A stretch of 64,000 nucleotides of DNA from contig OX485804.1 of the NCBI GenBank assembly GCA_950295325.1, forward strand, positions 34,040,001-34,104,000. Direction: 5' to 3'. The position numbers and the translations under genes were made by a program. Position 1 is the stretch's first letter, and every line of letters begins with the position of its first letter. This stretch comes from Polytrichum commune (taxonomy: Eukaryota > Streptophyta > Polytrichopsida > Polytrichales > Polytrichaceae). This document shows, one piece after another, positions 58,574-64,000 of the stretch. A model generated the notes under the pieces. The model was not told where the DNA came from, made no database searches, and was given only the letters and a program-made list of their open reading frames with translations.

Positions 58574-61500
58574 ATGGAGAGCGTGCCTCACATGGGAGAA
58601 GAGGTTAGTGACATATCCCTAACTTGCACCTACATTTTCCCACGGGTGCACCCGTGGCCACAATGAGACCGTACAACCCCGTACGGCCTGGTATGCCACG
58701 GGTGTTCACCCGTGGTGGACTTTAGAAACCGGTTGGGGGCCCACGGGTGTTCACCCGTGGGGGACATTCGAATCCGGTTGGGGCCCCACGGGTGTTCACC
58801 CGTGGGCCACTCTCGAATCCGGTTGGGTTCCCCACGGGTGTTCACCCGTGGGCCACTCTCGAAACTCGTTGGGGTCCCCACGGGTGCTCACCCGTGGGCC
58901 ACTCTCGAAACTTGTTGGGGTCCCCACGGGTGTTCACCCGTGGGCCACTCTCGAAACTGGTTAGGGAGCCCACAGGTGTTCACCCGTGGGCCACTCTCGA
59001 ACCGGTTGGGGGCCCACGGGTGATCACCCGTGGGCCACTCTCGAACAAGGTTAATGGTGTCTACTTCAGTTCTAACCCATTTGTTTTTATGAGTAACATA
59101 CTAGTGATAAGGGGCATTCTTTCAATGGGGATATGATAGGCAACACATACTACAATTGGTATTTGTGAAGTGAGGTACTGCTCAATGTATGTTGACATAC
59201 TTTGATTTTGATTTTCAGATTTCAGATTTCAGATTACATTGGACTGTCGAGGACGGACTTGAAGGGGAAGGCCGTTGTGCTCTTTGATGATGAGGGCCAT
59301 GCTTTGTGTGATGGATTGGTTTGCAACACAAATCCGTTGGATTGTGTAGACAATAGAATCCTAGGGGTTGAGGATGTTGGAGTTATTATGTTGAATCCAA
59401 CTGACAATGTTATCTCGCGGGATTGGGAGAATACTCTGCACCGCTGGCCACTCTCACTCACCAAATTTGAAGGACATACATTGGCGGAAATATTGTTGGT
59501 CCATCATAATGCGACTCGCGAAGTTCAAAGTCATCGGCGCTTGCTTGGAAAACGCCAATACAACACTGCAAGGATGTGTGCACCTCGGCCACCTGGGAAG
59601 AAAATTTGGGGAGCCACTGAGGAGCATGCGCGGATGTTATCAGCGGTGGATTGTTGTTCTGCTCGTTGTTGCCAGGTATTCCCAAGGCCTTTGGTGATTA
59701 GTATTCGGGAGCACTACTTCGCATTGCCATTCAATGCTCGAAAGCTCATAGCCCTGTCGGTGTTCCAAACCATCCAAAAACATGAGCAAACCGGTCTTGA
59801 GACGGTTATTTTGGAAGGGAGAACAATATGCACTCGTGCATGGATGAACATCTTTATGATATCAAGGGCACAATATAATAGGAACAAGGCCGAAAGCTTG
59901 ATGGGGGTCAGATCCCGAGATCATGGAAATACTGGAACCAGAAAACCTAGGGCGAATACAGTGCAGGCACGAGCCACCCTTGGAGTATTGGTTGAGGGTA
60001 GGGCGGACGCCATGCCCCATATGACTCGACTCTTTCCACTGGTGAAAAGATAGGAATGGAGATGCTCCCTGTGGGAACAACGTGGTCCAATCTGTTGCAG
60101 GAAGTGAACAACTTGGACGGAGACCTAGGGTACATGCCCAACTCTATGTCGAGTTTCAGCCGCATACATCGACAACATTACAAGCAGTATGTGATAAAGA
60201 GCCCCGGTGACAACTTCTCTCGTTGTGGAACTTGCGCAGCGTTCAAGGATTTGTTGCGAATACACACAAAGAACACACCTGGTCACTTGGCCATCTCGAA
60301 TGCTAGCCTTCGTCATCTAGCACTGCAAGAGGCTCATAGGAACAATTACTATAAAAATAGGATTTTGTCAAAGTATGCTCCCAATGAGGTGCTTTGTATA
60401 ATCCATGACAAAATGGATTATGGGAAAACGGCGCTTCCCGTTTTCGCGCACAAGAACAAACGTGTTGACAAATACGAGCGATTCCCAATATCCATTGCGG
60501 GGATGATTGCACATGGTCACTCAGATGTGAATTATGCGCATTATGTCCTTGATATGTACCCATCCGATGCCAACTTCACTATTACCTCCATTATGAAGTT
60601 GCTTTGTCAACTTGAGGTACAACTAGTCTGCTCTAGTCGACACATTCCTATCTCTTCTATAGGTGATCCTTTACACGACGCACTGGTGGTTGGTGTAGAG
60701 AAGTGTTCAGGAGTACTTCCATTGGCGCCGCCCGAAGTTATCCCACCTACAAGTTTGCCACCCCTCCTGCTGGTTCAAATGGACAATTGTGCTAAAGACA
60801 ACAAATCAAAATACAACATGTTGTTTTGGTCAATTCTGACTGCAAAGGGAATTTTTCGGAAAGTCAGAGTGTTTTTTCTAATTGTTGGACATACGCATGA
60901 GGATGTGGATGCAATGTTCGGGAGGTTTGGACAAAGGCTGAAGATTGAGGATTGCCATACACTACCAGACCTCATGGCCTCGTTCATGGCTGCTGGTGAT
61001 CCAACTATTGTGCCCTCCTTAATCCACGAGGTTGCTGATTTCAAGGAATGGGTGAAGGGATACTACAATGAGTTTGGTCAAGATCGACTCATTGGGCATT
61101 CCAAGGCGCACCAATTCTGTTTTTATGTGGACCCTCAAGGAGTGCCATTGATGCAGTACAAAGTGTATTGTACAAATCCAAGCTGGGTCCCAGAAGGGGG
61201 AATTGCTCTTTGGAATGTGGACCCTATCACAAAGAAGACCATGGTCCCTCCAGGTTAGTCTGTCCCTTCTTGGTTTTGTGTTGGAATTGCGTAGGAAATA
61301 CATGATGAGAAGTATGTGTCCCACGGGTGTTCACCTGTGGGTAGTTAGGCCGTGGTAAGCCCAATATGTGGCCCACGGGTGTTCACCCGTGGGCAGTTAG
61401 GCCTTGGTAAGCTCAAGAAGTGGCCCACGGGTGTTCACCCTTGGGCAGTTAGGCCATGGTAATGCTCCAAGCTCATTGTGTGTGGCATTTTGTAGGGTGT

Positions 61501-62275
61501 CCCCGTCCCGTGCCAAAAAGGGAGATGAAAGATTTTGTGAACATAAAGCTTGGAGTGCAAGGATTTATTAAGTATTGGAAGGATACGGCAGATCAAGATA
61601 GTTCCGGTCAATATATGGAGTCCATTGCGCCAACAATTGTATATTGGGAGAATGTGCTTGCGGCTATGGATCATCCCTTACTACCAACTCCATCTGAACT
61701 TAGCGATCCTTTCTGGCCTGCTACACGGTTCTCCATTGCACCAACCCTACATGTGGATAACGTGCATCTACTTGAGGAAAACGTCACTAACTATGCTTAC
61801 GTGGGGCCAGCTAGCTCTCGACTTGTTGAGTCCTTCCGTCCCGGCGCACATATCAGGGTCGGCCATTATGTGTTACTACGTCCTAGTGAGGATTGTCCAA
61901 ACCCAGTGACGAGTGATTTCTGAGCCCAATTTGGCACATCTTGGTCCTCATCCTCGTTCCATTGAGATTGTATATTATGTACCGCTCCTTGGCCAAAGGA
62001 ACAAGAAGACCTTAGACGAACGTTATGAGGAATGGGACACAGCCAAATGTTTTCGATGGACGAGGCTCAAGGAATATCCACCAGCTCATCAATCCCTAGA
62101 TTGTGTTGTGGCATCATGGGCAAGACAAAGGAATGCGTCCGATGACAATGTACTCATCCCAGCGAGGCAAATTCTTTTCGCAAAGGATAATTTGGATCGA
62201 TGTGTCAGAGGCGAGAAAATGACTGATGGAGATACATTCGAGGATGGGGTACCAACAGAAGACCTCGGTGATTAA
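58574..62275 (+). CDS. DDE-type transposase candidate (DUF7869-like), frameshifted copy
   Basis: Exon 1 (58574-58603) gives MESVPHMGEE with donor GAG|GTTAGT. Exon 2 (59226-61253) follows a TTTCAG acceptor in phase 0. Exon 3 (61496-62275) follows TTTTGTAG, phase 1. The N-terminal half has a Cys pair and RTICTRAWMNIFMISRAQYN, as in DUF7869 proteins. The core has IIHDKMDYGKTALPVF, then VQMDNCAKDNKSKYN about 125 residues on, then IVGHTHEDVDAMFGRFGQRL; the Asp to Glu distance is 38 residues, typical of a DDE nuclease. The C-terminus has a small HYVLLRPSED...IVYYVPLLG barrel-like part. Frames change near 60.0 kb and near 61.915 kb. Both introns hold palindrome arrays. Confidence 0.75.
58639..59035. 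repeat. Palindrome array, 9 copies, intron 1 of DDE-like gene
   Basis: The first copy is short (CCCACGGGTGCACCCGTGG), the next eight fall at about 58694, 58739, 58785, 58832, 58879, 58925, 58970 and 59012. Spacers are of the type CACTCTCGAATCCGGTTGGG. The array takes most of the intron. Confidence 0.95.
61319..61446. repeat. Palindrome array, 3 copies, intron 2 of DDE-like gene
   Basis: Copies at 61319, 61371 and 61423, exact period 52. Spacers contain AGTTAGGCCRTGGTAAG. Confidence 0.95.
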
Positions 62276-62302
62276 AGATGCATTGCTCAATCCTCGATGT
62301 CT

Positions 62303-62552
62303 TAGGGTGAACACTCGTGGGTGGGCACCCCAGGGTGATACCATCTATAATGTTTGATGCTCAATTTTAATTTTGTGAGCATTAATTAGAGACAATTGAC
62401 AATTTTCCCGGGGATGTTCAAATTACCACTTGTAAAGGCTACGTTTTTGTGAGACTTCATGGGATTTGTCATATTTTCCAACATGATTAATATGTGGGAG
62501 TCATCCAATGTGCATGGTGGGAGGCAAATTGTGCACGGGTGTTCACCCTTGG
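62303..62552. repeat. Two degenerate palindromes, right subterminal
   Basis: A scrambled copy (GTGAACACTCGTGGGTGGGC) at about 62308 and a better one (CACGGGTGTTCACCCTTGG) at 62534-62552, after the stop of the DDE-like gene. Confidence 0.65.
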
Positions 62553-62684
62553 CGTGTAGGGTCAATCCTTTTGTCTTCATTGATGGGATCTTCCATATGC
62601 CAGTTGATTGTTTGCCTAGTTTCATTGGAATACATTGTTGTGGTTTAAGGAACCTCTACGGTTATTTTCTCGGGTGAACAAACT

Positions 62685-62761
62685 TGCAAATATGACGTTC
62701 CCATCACGTTCCCACATTAAAATGAGCGGACCATTTGTCTCATTTTAGTTAATAAGCCCAT
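62685..62761 (-). repeat. Right terminal inverted repeat of giant element
   Basis: Read on the minus strand it begins ATGGGCTTATTAAC at 62761, followed by TGAGACAAATGG and two GGGAACGT copies near 62695-62715, mirroring the left end. Confidence 0.85.
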
Positions 62762-62765
62762 GAAT

Positions 62766-63880
62766 ATTTCACGGCAGGATTTGAACCGCCAACCACTCTG
62801 TTTGGAAATGGGCATCTCTCCCCTACACTCATTACAATATTTAGTGTACTAGTGTCATTCCAACAAGGTTCCAACTTGAAAATTTGCACAACTAGATTGT
62901 CAATGAAAACATGCAAGAAATGTTTTTGGGTTCCACATTGCAAAGGTTTGCGAGAAATGCCAAGATTTGATGAATCAAACTTGTCATTTTTTGTACCCCA
63001 AAAAACAAGCTCCAAAACTCAATGTTGTCCAAACTTAAATTTGCTGGACTTTGAAGTCCTTACAACCATTTCGATTTGTTTATTCATTCCAAACTACAAA
63101 TGCAAGCTTTAGGAAATGACTCTTTTTCTATGGTGGAAAGCCAATTGTCATGATTTTTGTAGATTTTACTCTCTTTACAACATACAAGGGATTGAATAAC
63201 AACACCAAATTCCTCAAGTTTTCTAAAGAAAGCACAAATCATAGTACCTATATGGAAATAGGTATAAGTAAGGTATTCAATTCCTTTTCTTCATCGGACA
63301 CCTACATTTGATTGGTGTGTGGTCATATGAGGATCAAAGAACAAATACCAAAACGACATTTGTTTACAAGAGATTGGACCACGTTTCAAATTTTATTAAC
63401 TACACTTAAACTTTGTAATATCATGCATGTGGCAACCAAAATGCATGTGATAGAAGAGAATTAGTGTAGCATGTGACATTATGGAATAATATGTAGTCAA
63501 CATTGCAATAATGTTAATAATGACAACGATCACAACGTGATGCGTGTGGACATTAAAATTTGAACTCAAAACATTTGTTCCCTAAGGATTCAAGATATAA
63601 GAGGAGGAGTGACATTAAAGAGGTTAATATTACGGAGTTTTGAGTGTACTTCACACTCAATAACAAACTCAATTGGGAGGACCTATGTGTTAAGTTAAGG
63701 AAGCAACAAACATGCACTTTCAATGACCATGACCACCATTTTCAAGGGAGGTGTGGATTTCAATCTAGTTTTTGTTGGTGTTTCATCGTAGATATGTTAA
63801 TGCAACACAATTTTTGAAAACTTACATATCATCACTAGAATATGGAGCCAACATGAATAAAAAGGAACCGTATAAAACAT
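62766..63880. other. Right flank, no gene seen
   Basis: Noncoding. Just outside the giant element, 62770-62795 reads on the minus strand as GGTTCAAATCC, a perfect pol III B box, but no full tRNA fold is present. It might be a tRNA-derived repeat. Confidence 0.4.
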
Positions 63881-63884
63881 CTAT

Positions 63885-64000
63885 ACCCTTAAATGTGGGT
63901 TTACATTGAGATTCGGGTTGAAGAAACTTGGGGCGCAAAAAACCCTTTAACCACCTTTATTGGACCTTACTTTTGGACTCAAGATTAGACCCATGCTTGA
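63885..64000. mobile_element. MITE, TAAGGGTGGGTTTACA family, left half at window edge
   Basis: Begins near CTTAAATGTGGGTTTACATT and follows the same order as the copy at 13654-13976 (CGGGTT or CGGGAC, AAGAAA-TTGGG, GGACTCAAGATT). It runs off the window. Confidence 0.6.

Larger units (their letters stand above)
38410..62761. mobile_element. Candidate giant (~24 kb) DNA transposon with inverted ends and internal palindromes
   Basis: The two ends read ATGGCCTTATTAACTAAAAT and, on the other strand, ATGGGCTTATTAACTAAAAT; identity is 28 of 31 outer bases. Both ends continue with two copies of GGGAACGTG. GAAT stands just outside each end (38406-38409 and 62762-62765). Inside are divergent genes: a DDE-like protein on + and a histone-tail/ParB-like protein, an FCP1-like exon and a tail gene on -. 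About 45 copies of a CCCACGGGTG palindrome occur only between the ends. Two LTR-type insertions (45245-47694 and 52415-56544) are later. The original would be about 17.8 kb. I know no described superfamily with this set of genes, so the class is left open. Confidence 0.85.

Noticed and set aside
58639-59035. CRISPR-like appearance of palindrome arrays (repeat, 24-bp spacer, repeat)
   Set aside because: Spacers within an array are near copies of each other, there are no cas genes, and the arrays lie in plant-type introns.
62762-62835. tRNA gene next to the giant element
   Set aside because: Only the B box fits; the T-stem, anticodon arm and acceptor stem do not pair.

Overview
The window reads as nuclear DNA of a plant (streptophyte). 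It has intron-rich genes with GT-AG boundaries, a plant-type interstitial telomere repeat (CCCTAAA units near 57.03 kb), a plant CACTA (En/Spm) transposon, TG...CA solo LTRs, an ABA/WDS-type (ASR-like) exon, and a gene whose exons match from memory the two-domain START/polyketide-cyclase protein of Arabidopsis At5g08720. I cannot place the lineage further. Host coding sequence is sparse; most of the window is transposons, often nested.

Layout. 0.5-7.6 kb: a decayed CACTA element with a tnp2 transposase on + and a divergent 163-codon exon on -. Two short elements with 8-bp target duplications sit inside tnp2 exons, and two in-frame stops break it. 8.4-10 kb: an ASR-like gene on - with tandem repeats upstream. 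10.8-26 kb: gene-poor DNA with a PIF/Harbinger-like MITE, a degenerate minisatellite (17.9-19.2 kb), a 2.6-kb solo LTR and a three-level nest of DNA elements (24.0-25.85 kb). 26.95-33.7 kb (-): the START-domain gene, the only clearly intact host gene. 36-38.3 kb: more MITEs.

38410-62761 is the striking part: a candidate ~24.35-kb DNA transposon, not a type I recognise. It is bounded by inverted repeats (28 of 31 outer bases match) and by GAAT on both sides. Inside are (i) a + strand gene with a DDE-like core resembling the family I recall as DUF7869; (ii) a long, frame-damaged - strand gene whose predicted protein starts MARTKQTTRK-VSGG, a near copy of the histone H3 tail, and continues into a ParB/DGQHR-like domain; (iii) an FCP1/NIF-like phosphatase exon and a small tail gene. 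About 45 copies of a ~22-bp palindrome (arm CCCACGGGTG) are spread through the introns, the subterminal DNA and one coding exon. Each array has its own ~24-bp spacer and a period of about 46-52 bp. I saw no copy outside the inverted repeats.

Two later insertions split this element: a 2450-bp solo LTR (TSD ATCAA), whose removal restores the 47-bp period of the array it hit, and a 4130-bp LTR-like unit (TSD CTTAC) that carries its own 505-codon ORF. Without them the element would be about 17.8 kb.

How the parts may work together (inference): the DDE protein would be the transposase; the palindromes would be binding sites, perhaps for the ParB-like protein; the H3-like N-terminus could engage or decoy chromatin readers or modifiers; the FCP1-like domain could act on transcription. 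The copy seen here carries frameshifts and an in-frame stop, so it is probably a decaying representative.
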